Origin: Sulfurospirillum arcachonense DSM 9755
Lineage (GTDB): Bacteria; Campylobacterota; Campylobacteria; Campylobacterales; Sulfurospirillaceae
Assembly (NCBI RefSeq): GCF_000597725.1
Contig: NZ_JFBL01000005.1
Span: 98,765-162,764 of the forward strand
Direction: 5' to 3'
Length of the DNA stretch: 64,000 bases
The position numbers were made by a program, and so were the translations under genes. Shown here in pieces: positions 1-9,495 of this stretch. The notes below the pieces were generated by a model. The model was not told where the DNA came from, did no database searches, and saw only the letters and a list, made by a program, of their open reading frames with translations. Every line of letters starts with the position of its first letter. Within the stretch, counting starts at the first letter, position 1.

Positions 1-12
1 TTTTCTTTCCAT
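1..12 (-). CDS. possible start of a gene running off the left edge
   Basis: An ATG on the minus strand at 12-10 begins M-E-R-K. AGGA lies seven bases upstream of it and a TATAAT-like element just before that. Only four codons are inside the window, so no product can be named. It would be transcribed in the same direction as the efflux operon to its right. Confidence 0.3.
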
Positions 13-87
13 AATTGTGTCCTAATTATACTTTTTATAGAATATTTTAGCTAAAGCAGACTTAAAAAGTTTTATTTATGTTTTTAT

Positions 88-3000
88 TTATAAAACATAT
101 TCTTTTAAATCATTTAAAATTGCAAGTAGAATTGGTACTATTATAAGTGTAATTAAAGTTGCAAATATTTCACCAAATACAAGAGAAACTGCTGCAGGAA
201 TAAGATATTGTGCTTGTTCTGAAGTTTCCATTATTAAAGGAGTAAGACCAGCTACTGTGGTTATAGTTGTTAAAAAAATTGCTTTAAATCGTTTTAGAGA
301 GGCATCTTGTAAGGCATCTAGTGTTGTATGTATTTTTTCTTTACTTTGGTTATATGTAGTCACTAACACTAAAGAATCATTAACAGTAATACCTGTAAGA
401 GCTAATATTCCAAAAAGTGATAAAATACTTAAAGGTAGATTTATAATTAAATGTCCAAATGCTGCTCCAATAAATCCAAACGGTACAACAGAAAGAATAA
501 CAAAAGGTTGCCAGTATGATTTAAGAGGAACTGCTATTAATACATAAATAACTATAATTGCTATTAATAGTGCTTTAACAAATTCTTTTTTGACTTCACC
601 CATTTCTTCTAGTTCGCCTCCTTTAGCAATACGTACATTAGGATATTTTTTAGCAAGTTTTGGTGCTAATTCTGTAAAGATGCTTTGTGATACTATTGAA
701 GGTGAGATAAAGCTTTTATCTACAAATGCTTTAATTGTATTGATACGCTTGGAATTTCTACGGTCAATTATTTCAGAAGTATATCCTGATTTTATTTTTG
801 CAATTCTTAGCAGGGAATACCATTCTCCAGTGTCACTTTTTACTCTGGTATGTAAAAGATCATTAATATTTTTTCTAGATTGCTCTTTACTTTTTACAAT
901 AACTCTTATTTCTTGGTTGTCACGTTGTATTTTTTGTGCTTCTGCACCACCAAAAAGATGTCCAATTTGTTGTGCCAAAGTTTCTGTAGTGAATCCTAAA
1001 TGTTTTGCTTCAGGTTTTAGTTGAAGTTGTAATTGAGGCTTCCCTCCATACATATAACTTCGGATATTACTGACACCTTTTATATTACTTAGAAACTTTT
1101 TTACATCTTCACCAGAGGATTTTAAATCTTGAGTATTTTCACTATATAAGCGTATTTCGAATCCCCCAGCCATCTCTTCACTCCCTGAAAATTTGATACT
1201 TTGAGATCCTTCTAAATACCCTATTTTATGCTTCCATGCTTCAAGTACTTTTAATGTTTCTATATTTTTACGAAGATTTTCTGGAAGAAGTTCTGCGTAA
1301 ACTTCAGCTGATTGTGCATCATTTATTACAATAAGGCAGTTTTCAATTAATTTTCTATCAGTATCTAACTTTGAAGCATAGTTCTGATTTAACTCTTCAA
1401 TTGCATTTTCTATTTTTTTTACATGAGTATTTAATAGATTTTTTGGTGCACGTTTGTCCATCTCTAAATTAATCGTAATGATTTGTCCAGGGATTTCAGG
1501 ATAAAAAACTGACCTTATTTTACCATTTGCTATAAGTCCACCACATAAAATTAGTATAGAGATAAATATTCCTAAAACAGCATATCGATGTGTTAATGAG
1601 AATGATAGTAAAGGTACATAAAGTATATGTTTTATCCACTCAAGTGTATTTTGAGCTTTTTGTTGTAAAATGTTCCAAAAATGACTGATAAAGTTAGTAT
1701 TTTTTTTTGTATTTAAAGAAATTTGAGCTAGATGTGAAGGTAAGATAAATTTACTTTCAAATAAAGAAAAAAGTAATGTTAAAATAACGATACCTGAAAA
1801 ACTAGCTAAAAGTTTACCCATAGCATTGTCAATAGTTAGCATTGGGGCAAAAGCAGTTATAGTTGTTAAGGTTCCAAAAATAGTGGCTATTGCTACTTTT
1901 TGTACACCTTTTAATGTTCCTTTTTGGGGATTATGACAAGTTTTGCGTTCTTCAAAGATACTCTCCCCTATCACAACAGCATCATCGACTAAAATTCCAA
2001 GAGCGATAATCATACCAAAAGTCGTAATATCATTTAATGAATAATCTACCCATGATGTAGCCATAAGTGTTATTGTCCCTCCTATAGAGATAGGAATACC
2101 CATAGCAACCCAAAAAGCAAGCTTCACATGTAGAAAAAGTGATAGTATCAAAATTACTAAAAAGAGACCAACAATAGCATTGTTACGTAAGAGATTTAAA
2201 CGATTTTTTATATAATTACTTGCATCCCCCCAAATACTTGTTTGTATGCCATTTGGTAATTGGGCATTAAAATTATTAACAACTTTTTTTACAACATCAG
2301 ATATAACTAAAAGATTTTCAGTTCTTCCTATAAGAATTTCCATGCCTACTGTATTTTTGGTGTTGAATCTTACTGCTATACCTTCATTCTCATAAAAATT
2401 GCTTACATGAGCTATTTCACCTAAAGTTATGGTTCTTCCATCTTTAAATTCTAAAATAGGTATAGCCATATAATCTGCTATATAATAAGCTTGAGCATCG
2501 GCTTTTAGTATAATATTTTTCTTATCACTTTTTAATTCTCCTGTTTCAAAAAATAGAGAAGAACTTTGTATTATTTTAGAAACATCATCGATAGTTAAAT
2601 TATATCTTTCTAGATTGCTTGGAATAAATTCTATACGAATTTGATGTTTTTGTTTGCCCCAAGTTTTTATATGTGATATCTCTGGTTGAGATAACAACTC
2701 TTTTCTTAAGCGTTCTGAGAGTAATTGGATGGTATCTTGTGATTCTCCATACATTTGAATATAAAGGGCTGGAAAATCAAAGTCATCTACTTTTATAATA
2801 GAGTGGTCTGCTTTGTGAGGAAGTGATGCGACACTATCAATACGGATGCGAATGTTATCAAGAAGTTTTTGAATATCGTAATTTGCTCTTTTTTGTACGG
2901 TTATACTAGATAATTCTTTAGTAGAAATTGACCATATATCTTTAACTCCATCTAGCCCTTCTAGTGCTCTTTCAAGTTTTTGTGTAATTTGCTCATCTAT

Positions 3001-3177
3001 TTGTTGAACAGAAGCTCCAGAAAAACTTGTTTCAATGGTTATAGTGTCAGCAGGAATTTTTGGTAAGCCTTCAATACGAAGAGTTGAAAGTGTAAAATAC
3101 CCTCCGATAAGAATTAGTAGCATCAATAAATTTGCAGCTACTGGATTATAAATAAAATAACGTGTCATTGTATGCAT
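88..3177 (-). CDS. RND-family efflux pump, inner-membrane permease (AcrB/HAE1 type)
   Basis: Inner-membrane proton-driven pump of a tripartite multidrug or metabolite exporter, 1029 residues, the usual size for the family. TM1 follows a short N-terminal MTRYF segment. A large periplasmic loop (about 35-330) is followed by TM helices from about 333. TM4 carries the Asp pair D398-D399 in GILVDDAVV, which forms the proton relay. A second periplasmic loop and TM block ends near 1020. The first ATG at 3177 overlaps the adaptor stop (TAATG), and a second ATG is three codons in. It is the last gene of an outer-membrane factor, adaptor, pump operon. Substrate cannot be predicted from sequence. The two long open frames antisense to it are composition artefacts. 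Confidence 0.93.
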   Translation of the reverse strand: MHTMTRYFIYNPVAANLLMLLILIGGYFTLSTLRIEGLPKIPADTITIETSFSGASVQQIDEQITQKLERALEGLDGVKDIWSISTKELSSITVQKRANYDIQKLLDNIRIRIDSVASLPHKADHSIIKVDDFDFPALYIQMYGESQDTIQLLSERLRKELLSQPEISHIKTWGKQKHQIRIEFIPSNLERYNLTIDDVSKIIQSSSLFFETGELKSDKKNIILKADAQAYYIADYMAIPILEFKDGRTITLGEIAHVSNFYENEGIAVRFNTKNTVGMEILIGRTENLLVISDVVKKVVNNFNAQLPNGIQTSIWGDASNYIKNRLNLLRNNAIVGLFLVILILSLFLHVKLAFWVAMGIPISIGGTITLMATSWVDYSLNDITTFGMIIALGILVDDAVVIGESIFEERKTCHNPQKGTLKGVQKVAIATIFGTLTTITAFAPMLTIDNAMGKLLASFSGIVILTLLFSLFESKFILPSHLAQISLNTKKNTNFISHFWNILQQKAQNTLEWIKHILYVPLLSFSLTHRYAVLGIFISILILCGGLIANGKIRSVFYPEIPGQIITINLEMDKRAPKNLLNTHVKKIENAIEELNQNYASKLDTDRKLIENCLIVINDAQSAEVYAELLPENLRKNIETLKVLEAWKHKIGYLEGSQSIKFSGSEEMAGGFEIRLYSENTQDLKSSGEDVKKFLSNIKGVSNIRSYMYGGKPQLQLQLKPEAKHLGFTTETLAQQIGHLFGGAEAQKIQRDNQEIRVIVKSKEQSRKNINDLLHTRVKSDTGEWYSLLRIAKIKSGYTSEIIDRRNSKRINTIKAFVDKSFISPSIVSQSIFTELAPKLAKKYPNVRIAKGGELEEMGEVKKEFVKALLIAIIVIYVLIAVPLKSYWQPFVILSVVPFGFIGAAFGHLIINLPLSILSLFGILALTGITVNDSLVLVTTYNQSKEKIHTTLDALQDASLKRFKAIFLTTITTVAGLTPLIMETSEQAQYLIPAAVSLVFGEIFATLITLIIVPILLAILNDLKEYVL

Positions 3178-4304
3178 TAATGCTTAACCTCTTTAACAAC
3201 TGTACCTATTAAAAAAGAGCTTAAAGGATTTATTGCTATTTTTATAGTGTCTTCTTTTAGCTCTTTAGGAGGATAAACATAGGCCCATTCCCCTTTATAA
3301 AAAAGAGCTTGCGTAGCATATTTTTGTAATTGATTTTTTTTATCAATATACCATACATTACCTTCTTGAGTGAGTGCACTTTGAGGAATCTGTAGCACAT
3401 TGTCCAATATTTTACCTGGTATTTGCACATGGACAAATTGCCCGCTTAACGAATGATTTACTTGGTTTTGTATTACTTCTAAAAAAAGAGTGTATTGGTG
3501 TGTTTTAGAATCAAGATATCCTCCTCCTCGTACAATATTTGCTTGAGCCAAAAGTTCATCATTTTCATTTACAATATTTGCTGCTTGTTTTTTCCAAATT
3601 GATTTATCTAATAAATTCCATTGTTGTTCTCCTAAGCTCACATGAATATCAAGATGATTATTATCAATAATTTCAAATAGTTCTTCTCCTTCTAATATTT
3701 TTTGACCAGGACTGATTTGTCTTATAGTAATATAACCTGAAAAAGGAGCTTGTATTGTTGTATGTTTGAGCATGTTTTCTTGATATAACATTTTACTTTT
3801 TGCATAAGCGACTTTATCTTCTATAGCTTTTAGTTGAGGGATATTCATGGAAATATCTGATGGACTCTCTTTTATTCCTGATCTACTCCAGTCTGCTTGA
3901 ATTTGTTTAGTTTTTTCTTGTTCTAATTTTAATTCAAGTTGCATTTGTGAAAGAAGTTGTTTAGCCTCATCTAGTTCAGCTTGATAACGCTTTGGATCAA
4001 TTTGTGCTAATGCATCATCTTTTGATACCCAGTTACCTTCCAATGCATTTGGTGAAACTTCTATTATCTCTCCATCTACTTGAGACTTGATTTTTGCTGA
4101 CCACCTTGGTTGAATTATTGCAAATGATTGGACATAACTTTGATGTGATGTAGGTGTAATATTGGCAATTGTAACTTGTTTGGTATATGTATGTTTTTCT
4201 TTTTTTGTTATATCTGTAGTATTCTCCATAGAGATAACTGTTACAATCACAAATGATAAAATACTTCCAGATATGATTAACCAGAACTTTTTATTTTTGA
4301 ACAT
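3177..4304 (-). CDS. RND efflux periplasmic adaptor (membrane fusion protein, HlyD/AcrA type)
   Basis: Periplasmic adaptor that bridges the inner-membrane pump to the outer-membrane channel. The 375 residues begin with one N-terminal membrane anchor (about 8-25). A lipoyl-like half follows (SAKIKSQVDGEIIEVSP, about 69-85), then a coiled-coil hairpin rich in Lys/Gln/Glu (about 108-180), and a second lipoyl half (TIQAPFSGYITI). The C-terminal part is beta-barrel. It overlaps the outer-membrane factor gene by 14 bp and the pump by 1 bp, so the three are translationally coupled. No lipobox is visible, which suggests anchoring by the transmembrane helix instead of a lipid. Confidence 0.92.
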   Translation of the reverse strand: MFKNKKFWLIISGSILSFVIVTVISMENTTDITKKEKHTYTKQVTIANITPTSHQSYVQSFAIIQPRWSAKIKSQVDGEIIEVSPNALEGNWVSKDDALAQIDPKRYQAELDEAKQLLSQMQLELKLEQEKTKQIQADWSRSGIKESPSDISMNIPQLKAIEDKVAYAKSKMLYQENMLKHTTIQAPFSGYITIRQISPGQKILEGEELFEIIDNNHLDIHVSLGEQQWNLLDKSIWKKQAANIVNENDELLAQANIVRGGGYLDSKTHQYTLFLEVIQNQVNHSLSGQFVHVQIPGKILDNVLQIPQSALTQEGNVWYIDKKNQLQKYATQALFYKGEWAYVYPPKELKEDTIKIAINPLSSFLIGTVVKEVKH

Positions 4305-5649
4305 TGTTTATTTCCTCTTTAGCTAATATTCCACCTAGTAGAGCTAATTTTATTTTTAATTTTATATATTGTGCATTTGTTTTTTCTAAATTTTGCTTGA
4401 TTTGTAACCATGTGAGTTTTTCTTCCAAATATTCACTTAAATTAATTTGCATTGATTTATATTTTCTCTCTTGAGAGTGTAAACTTTTTATTGTATTATT
4501 GAGTTCTGACTGATATATTTTATTCTGTTTTTTAAGTAAGTTGATTTGGGCAAGTGTTTCATCAATCTCTTTTATTGCATTTAAAACTTTTTCTTGATAT
4601 TTAAAATAACTACTTTGTACTTCTTTTGATTTTGATTTTGCCAAAGAGTTTAACTCCTCAGCATTAAAAATAGGTTGCGTAATACCTCCAATAAATTGCC
4701 ATATAAAATTGCCATTAAAAAGTTCATTAAGTTTTTGTCCTGTTGTAGCATATTGTCCAGATAGTGTAATTTGGGGTAAAAGTGCTTTATAGGTAGCACT
4801 CTCTTTGTTTTGTAGTATTTTGACTGTTAAAAAGCTACTTTGTAAATCTGCACGTTGATTTAAATCTGTTGCATTTATTGTAAATTCTTCATTAAGAGTT
4901 ATTTTACTAAGAGGATATTGTTTAAGAGAAAGCTTTTTTTTAGGATCACTTCCTCGTAAAATATTAAGGGCATAGAGTACTTGCATGTATTCTACATGTA
5001 AAGCTTCTGTTTGATGATTGATTTTTTCAAAAGCAGTTTTTGCTTCCATATATTCTCTAAATGCAGTTAAACCTTTGATATAAGCTTCTTTTTGAGATGA
5101 ATAAAGTATTTTTAGTATATCTTTTTGTTCTAAATTATTTTTAAGTGCATTGTCATAGTAAATTAAATCAGTATGTAATCCTAATGCTTCAGCAAATAAT
5201 TCTCTTTTCGTATGTATATAGTGAAGTTTAGCTTGTTTATATTCTAATTGAGTAGCTTTGATTTCGTCAGCTATTTTTCCAAAAATATCGAGTGTCCAGT
5301 TTAGGGATAATCCAAGACTAAGATTTTTTGTTTTTTGTTTATAAGTATTTTTTTCTAAAGATGTGGTGTTGGAAATTTCAGCAGAAATTTTTGGTTTATT
5401 TCTAGATTGTTCTGTTTTAGTGAGCGCAAGATAGCTTTGAATTGATTGTTCTAGAGATTTTAACGTGAAGTTATGTATATTTATTTCATGTATTAAATTT
5501 TTAGCTTCATAAGAAAGATTTAGTTTTTTCATCTTAGATTTTTGCATAAATCTTTTTTGCTCTATTGTATTTGGTATGATTTTTTTATGCTGCTCAAATG
5601 TTGTACATCCTGTACAAAATAGTAAAAAAAAGATTGTAATGTACTTCAC
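4291..5649 (-). CDS. TolC/NodT-family outer-membrane efflux lipoprotein
   Basis: Outer-membrane channel of the same tripartite exporter, 452 residues. The N-terminus is a lipoprotein signal, with a hydrophobic stretch then CTGC and the acylated Cys near residue 15. Two repeated helical halves follow, with long Glu/Lys/Gln coiled-coil segments and the NLSLGLSLNWTLDIFGK strand motif typical of OEP domains. It is the first gene of the operon. Its start is 73 bp from the start of the divergent tetR gene, and the shared spacer holds an inverted repeat. One TACATGTA palindrome lies in the coding sequence at 4993. Confidence 0.92.
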   Translation of the reverse strand: MKYITIFFLLFCTGCTTFEQHKKIIPNTIEQKRFMQKSKMKKLNLSYEAKNLIHEINIHNFTLKSLEQSIQSYLALTKTEQSRNKPKISAEISNTTSLEKNTYKQKTKNLSLGLSLNWTLDIFGKIADEIKATQLEYKQAKLHYIHTKRELFAEALGLHTDLIYYDNALKNNLEQKDILKILYSSQKEAYIKGLTAFREYMEAKTAFEKINHQTEALHVEYMQVLYALNILRGSDPKKKLSLKQYPLSKITLNEEFTINATDLNQRADLQSSFLTVKILQNKESATYKALLPQITLSGQYATTGQKLNELFNGNFIWQFIGGITQPIFNAEELNSLAKSKSKEVQSSYFKYQEKVLNAIKEIDETLAQINLLKKQNKIYQSELNNTIKSLHSQERKYKSMQINLSEYLEEKLTWLQIKQNLEKTNAQYIKLKIKLALLGGILAKEEINNVQK

Positions 5650-5676
5650 TTTTTATGACCTTAAAGGAAATTATTG

Positions 5677-5709
5677 TATAATAATATCACAAACTGGACC
5701 AAAAGTCCA
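5677..5709. promoter_or_regulatory. divergent promoter and TetR-type operator between efflux operon and its regulator
   Basis: TATAAT at 5677-5682 reads as a -10 box towards the tetR gene. Immediately downstream is the inverted repeat TGGAC-CAAAA-GTCCA (5695-5709), of the kind TetR dimers bind. Its position between the -10 and the start at 5723 would let the regulator repress itself and the efflux genes together. The site is read from sequence; binding is inferred. Confidence 0.6.
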
Positions 5710-5722
5710 CAAAGGTATTTTA

Positions 5723-6316
5723 ATGAGTGAACTTACAAAACGTGATGCAAAAAAAGAAGAATTAATAGAAAAAACACTTTTATTTGTAGAAAAATTTGGT
5801 ATTAAAAATTTTTCTACAGCAGCTTTTATAAAGTACTTTAAAATTGGAAAAAGTTCTTTATATCATTATTTTAAATCTAAGGATGAGCTTTTATATGAAG
5901 TATATTATTATATAGCAATAGAAGATTTAAAAGAGATAGAAAAAGATTTATATTCTTTAAAAACATTTGAAGAAAAATTAGAGAGAATTTTTGCTTTTTA
6001 TTTAAAGGAGGATGAAGAAACTTTAAAATTTCAAGAGATATTTAAAGAATTTTTATATCTTTATTCTGACTATAAGAATGAAAAAATGCAAAATTTTGAA
6101 AACGAAATAAGCAAAAAGATGCACAACGTTTTACAAAGTGTTTTTAAAGAAGCTATTGAAAACAAACAAATACGATTTGAGGCTCTTGCGTTAACCAGTC
6201 CTTTAATTATCACAGCTGAGGGTATGTTATTGCATTCTTTTGCTTTAAAAGAGTTTCATTTGGCAAAAGAATTAAAAGAGTATATTAGAGTATTATTAAT
6301 ATTGATTAAAAAATAA
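5723..6316 (+). CDS. TetR/AcrR-family transcriptional regulator
   Basis: Probable repressor of the divergent RND operon, 197 residues from the ATG at 5723 (MSELTKRD). The frame stays open upstream to 5576, but that part overlaps the oppositely oriented efflux gene and the operator, so the short start is preferred. The N-terminal TetR helix-turn-helix runs from about residue 10 to 55 (FIKYFKIGKSSLYHYFKSKDELL, containing the LYHYFKSK signature). The rest is the helical ligand-binding domain. The ligand is unknown. Confidence 0.88.
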   Translation: MSELTKRDAKKEELIEKTLLFVEKFGIKNFSTAAFIKYFKIGKSSLYHYFKSKDELLYEVYYYIAIEDLKEIEKDLYSLKTFEEKLERIFAFYLKEDEETLKFQEIFKEFLYLYSDYKNEKMQNFENEISKKMHNVLQSVFKEAIENKQIRFEALALTSPLIITAEGMLLHSFALKEFHLAKELKEYIRVLLILIKK

Positions 6317-6325
6317 ATTTTTTGG

Positions 6326-7018
6326 TTAATTTCTAAATTCTATAGGTAAAGTATCTGATAGTAAGCTTTTATTTATAGAAGGTGAATTTTGTGAAAGTTT
6401 TTCAATAGTATCATCTACATGTAAATAGTTTTGTAAATAGTAAGTTCCAGTGTATTTTCTTTTGTTTAAATCAAATATGATTTCATTTATATTTTCTTCA
6501 TTAAGAAGTTCGTGATGTACTGTAGTTCGTACTTCAAAAGGAAATTTTTTGTCTATTAACATATCAAGTGTTTGATAAAAATTTTCAATTTGATTGTTTT
6601 TTGTAATTTGTTCAAATTTTGAAGAAGGAGCTTTATAATCTAATGCTATAAAATCTACTAAAGAGAGATTAATCAACTCTTTTAAAACATTTGGTTTAAG
6701 CCCATTAGTGTCTATTTTTATTTCGTAACCTAAGTCTTTAATTTCATCACATAAATCAACAATATCAGGATTAAGCGTACATTCTCCACCACTTAAAACA
6801 ACACCATCAAGTTTACCTATACGTGATTTTAAAAACTCAAGTACTTCTTCGTTGGATAAGGTGCCCTCACCATCTACAATTTTACTATTGTAGCAGTACG
6901 AGCATCTCATATTACATTTTGCAAACCAAATTATGCACGCTAAATGGTCTTTGAAATCTAGCGTGGTAAATTTAGTTATATCGTAAACAGATTTCTTAGC
7001 AAGAAATGTTTTCGACAA
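6326..7018 (-). CDS. nrdG: anaerobic ribonucleotide reductase activating enzyme (radical SAM)
   Basis: Radical-SAM enzyme that installs the glycyl radical on NrdD, 230 residues. The cluster-binding Cys triad is CNMRCSYC (C35, C39, C42), followed by the GGE motif in GVVLSGGECTLNP. The start is a TTG at 7018. It lies inside the last codons of the small glycyl-radical gene, with which it overlaps by 23 bp. It is longer than E. coli NrdG (about 154 aa) and resembles the longer pyruvate-formate-lyase-activase-like NrdG proteins found with NrdD in many anaerobes. A TACATGTA copy lies at 6416. Confidence 0.9.
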   Translation of the reverse strand: MSKTFLAKKSVYDITKFTTLDFKDHLACIIWFAKCNMRCSYCYNSKIVDGEGTLSNEEVLEFLKSRIGKLDGVVLSGGECTLNPDIVDLCDEIKDLGYEIKIDTNGLKPNVLKELINLSLVDFIALDYKAPSSKFEQITKNNQIENFYQTLDMLIDKKFPFEVRTTVHHELLNEENINEIIFDLNKRKYTGTYYLQNYLHVDDTIEKLSQNSPSINKSLLSDTLPIEFRN

Positions 7019-7157
7019 ATTTCACTCTTTCTTTATGTTCTCCAGTTTTGCCAACATTAAAGCTTTCAACTGGTCTATGATAACCCATAACTCTAGTATA
7101 AACAATACATTTTGTTCTTTTTGCTTCTAATTTTTTTAACATCGCTTCTCTACTCAT
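6996..7157 (-). CDS. separate glycyl-radical tail of anaerobic ribonucleotide reductase (split NrdD)
   Basis: A 53-codon gene too short for most gene callers. Its product contains TRVMGY at residues 21-26, then P29, F33 and GKTGEHKERVKF. This is the pattern RVxGY...P..F..GK..E...RVK found at the extreme C-terminus of ordinary one-piece NrdD, where the Gly (G25 here) carries the radical. The ATG overlaps the stop of the large NrdD gene (ATGAGTAG). A strong Shine-Dalgarno AAGGAG (7165-7170) lies seven bases upstream, so it appears to be translated in its own right. It is followed with overlap by nrdG. An alternative is recoding that joins it to NrdD. Confidence 0.8.
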   Translation of the reverse strand: MSREAMLKKLEAKRTKCIVYTRVMGYHRPVESFNVGKTGEHKERVKFVENISC

Positions 7158-9258
7158 CTTCCATCTCCTTTTCATAATTTAAAATTAATTCTTCATCACA
7201 TTTTGGACAAAATTCATGCTCGCCACTTATATAACCATGTTTTTCACATACTGAAAAAACTGGTGTTATAGTTAGGTAAGGCATTCTATAATTTGTTATT
7301 ACATTTTTTATCATTTTTCTACAAGCTTCACTTGAACTGATTCTCTCTTTCATATAAAGATGTAAAACGGTTCCTCCAGTATATGCACACTGTAAATCAT
7401 CTTGTAAATCTAATGCCTCAAAAGGATCAGATGTGTAATCAGCTGGTAGTTGAGAAGAGTTGGTATAGTATATATTATCACCTTCTCCAGCTTGTAAAAT
7501 TTCAGGATATCTCTTTTTATCTTCTTTTGCAAAACGATAAGTAGTTCCTTCTGCAGGAGTAGCTTCTAAGTTATATAAGTTACCAGTTTCTTCTTGGTAT
7601 TGGACCATTTTCATTCTCATAAACTCTATTACTTCATCAGCAAATTTCATTCCAAATTCATCTGCAATATTGTGTTTATCTTCAGTGAAGTTTCTTATCA
7701 TCTCATTTACACCATTGATACCAATAGTAGAAAAATGATTAGCAAATCCTGGTAAATATCTTTGAGTATAAGGGTAGAGTCCTCTATCATACATCTCTTG
7801 AACAAAAACACGTTTTTTCTCTAGTGTAGATTTTGCTAAATCCATAAGGCGTTCAATTTGTTTAAATAGTAACTCTTTTTCACCTCTAAAATTATATCCA
7901 AGACGGGCCATATTTACAGTAACAACACCAATACTACCTGTCATTTCTGCACTACCAAATAATCCACCACCACGTTTTAGAAGTTCTCTAAGGTCAAGTT
8001 GTAGACGACAACACATACTTCTTACATGACCTGGTTTATATGCTTTTGGATCTTCTACAAGTTTTCCATTTTCATCTCTCATGTATTGGCTACCAATAAA
8101 GTTTTGAAAATATGATGAACCTATTTTTGCAGTATTTTCAAAAAGTAAATCTGTATTTTCTCCATACCAGTCAAAATCTTCTGTAAGGTTTACTGTTGGT
8201 ATAGGGAAAGTAAACGGCTGACCTGTTTTATCACCTTCAGTCATTACTTCATAATAAGCTTTATTTATAAGATTCATCTCTTTTTGAAAGTTCTTATAAG
8301 TCATATTTTCAAGTGTGTCAACACCTCTTTTTTTAGCTTCTTCTAAAAGAATTTTACTCTCTAAGTTCTTAAACAGATGAATATCACTTGATGTAGGAGT
8401 TTGATCTGCTAAATCGCTAGGAACCGTCCAGTCAATTGTAATATTTGTAAATGGGCTTTGTCCCCAACGAGCTGGTACATTTAGATTATATATAAAACTT
8501 CTAATAGCTTTTTTTACTTCTTTGTATGGTAAGTTATCTTTAAATACAAATGGTGCTAGATACGTATCAAATGAACTAAAAGCTTGTGCTCCAGCCCATT
8601 CACTTTGAAGTATTCCTAAAAAGTTAGCCATTTGTCCTAGTGCTTCTCTAAAGTGTTGTGGTGGGCGAGATTCTACTCTTCCTCTTACTCCATTAAAACC
8701 CTCATTGAGTAAAGCTCTTAGGCTCCATCCAGCACAATATGCTGTTAAACAGTCTAAGTCATGGATATGGTAATCACCATTCCTATGCGCAAATCCTTCT
8801 TCTTTTGAGTAGATTTTATCTAACCAGTAGTTTGCTATTACTTTTCCTGCTGTATTATTAACAAGTCCAGCATTTGAGTAACCAGTATTTGAGTTTGCTT
8901 TGATTCTCCAGTCACTTTTTCCAATATACTCTTCGATTGTTTGTGTAGAGTTTACAAAAGTTGTATCTTCATTGAGTCCAGCAATGTGTTCTCTTTGCAT
9001 TTTGTGAGTATGACGGTAAATCATAAAAGAACGCATTACATCAAAATATCTAGCTTTATATAACTCTTGTTCTATTAAATCTTGGATATCTTCAACTGCT
9101 GCAATTCTTTTTGCATTCAGTGTTTCAGTCAAATTTTTAAATACACTTTCATCATATGTTACTCTTACACTTTTAAATGCTTTTTTGATAGCATCTTCAA
9201 TTTTGTAAGCATGAAAGTCTTCTGTTGTCCCATCTCTTTTGAGTAGTTTTGTTAGCAT
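7150..9258 (-). CDS. nrdD: anaerobic ribonucleoside-triphosphate reductase, large part (lacks glycyl-radical tail)
   Basis: Class III ribonucleotide reductase, which makes deoxynucleotides without oxygen; 702 residues. An ATP-cone occupies residues 1-90 (LTKLLKRDGTTEDF). The barrel includes the CAGWSL and MCCRLQLDL segments. The C-terminus holds a zinc site as CEKH...CPKC (C671, C684, C687 and a His). It stops 15 residues after the last zinc Cys, before the RVxGY glycyl-radical motif, which is encoded by the adjacent 53-codon gene. About 237 bp of A+T-rich sequence separate it from the next gene upstream. I found no clear FNR or NrdR box there. Confidence 0.95.
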   Translation of the reverse strand: MLTKLLKRDGTTEDFHAYKIEDAIKKAFKSVRVTYDESVFKNLTETLNAKRIAAVEDIQDLIEQELYKARYFDVMRSFMIYRHTHKMQREHIAGLNEDTTFVNSTQTIEEYIGKSDWRIKANSNTGYSNAGLVNNTAGKVIANYWLDKIYSKEEGFAHRNGDYHIHDLDCLTAYCAGWSLRALLNEGFNGVRGRVESRPPQHFREALGQMANFLGILQSEWAGAQAFSSFDTYLAPFVFKDNLPYKEVKKAIRSFIYNLNVPARWGQSPFTNITIDWTVPSDLADQTPTSSDIHLFKNLESKILLEEAKKRGVDTLENMTYKNFQKEMNLINKAYYEVMTEGDKTGQPFTFPIPTVNLTEDFDWYGENTDLLFENTAKIGSSYFQNFIGSQYMRDENGKLVEDPKAYKPGHVRSMCCRLQLDLRELLKRGGGLFGSAEMTGSIGVVTVNMARLGYNFRGEKELLFKQIERLMDLAKSTLEKKRVFVQEMYDRGLYPYTQRYLPGFANHFSTIGINGVNEMIRNFTEDKHNIADEFGMKFADEVIEFMRMKMVQYQEETGNLYNLEATPAEGTTYRFAKEDKKRYPEILQAGEGDNIYYTNSSQLPADYTSDPFEALDLQDDLQCAYTGGTVLHLYMKERISSSEACRKMIKNVITNYRMPYLTITPVFSVCEKHGYISGEHEFCPKCDEELILNYEKEMEDE

Positions 9259-9495
9259 AATATTCCTGTCAATGTAAACTCTTATTCAATCAGGATTATA
9301 CTCTATGAAATGTAAACTGAAACTTAATGATAAAAGTATTATTCTTTTGTCACATATAAAAAAAGAGTAAAATTTCTTTTTTATCTTAAGGACTTAAAGT
9401 ATTGTATTATAGTATTTTTAAAGAAATATATGTTTATTATATTAAATATAAAAATTAAATAAATTTTATAAGTAATAAATTAATATTATTTTTAA

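Noticed and set aside
590..1024. Long open frame antisense to the RND pump gene
   Set aside because: It is the complement of strongly conserved RND sequence, with no ribosome-binding site. The same holds for the other antisense frames in A+T-rich housekeeping genes.
5576..5722. Upstream extension of the tetR gene
   Set aside because: It would overlap the divergent outer-membrane factor gene and the operator. The ATG at 5723 starts at the usual position for TetR proteins.
7150..7157. A sequencing frameshift or programmed frameshift as explanation of the split NrdD
   Set aside because: The small frame has its own ATG and a correctly spaced AAGGAG, and the overlap ATGAGTAG is a common operon junction. 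Not absolutely excluded, so it is listed as an alternative.
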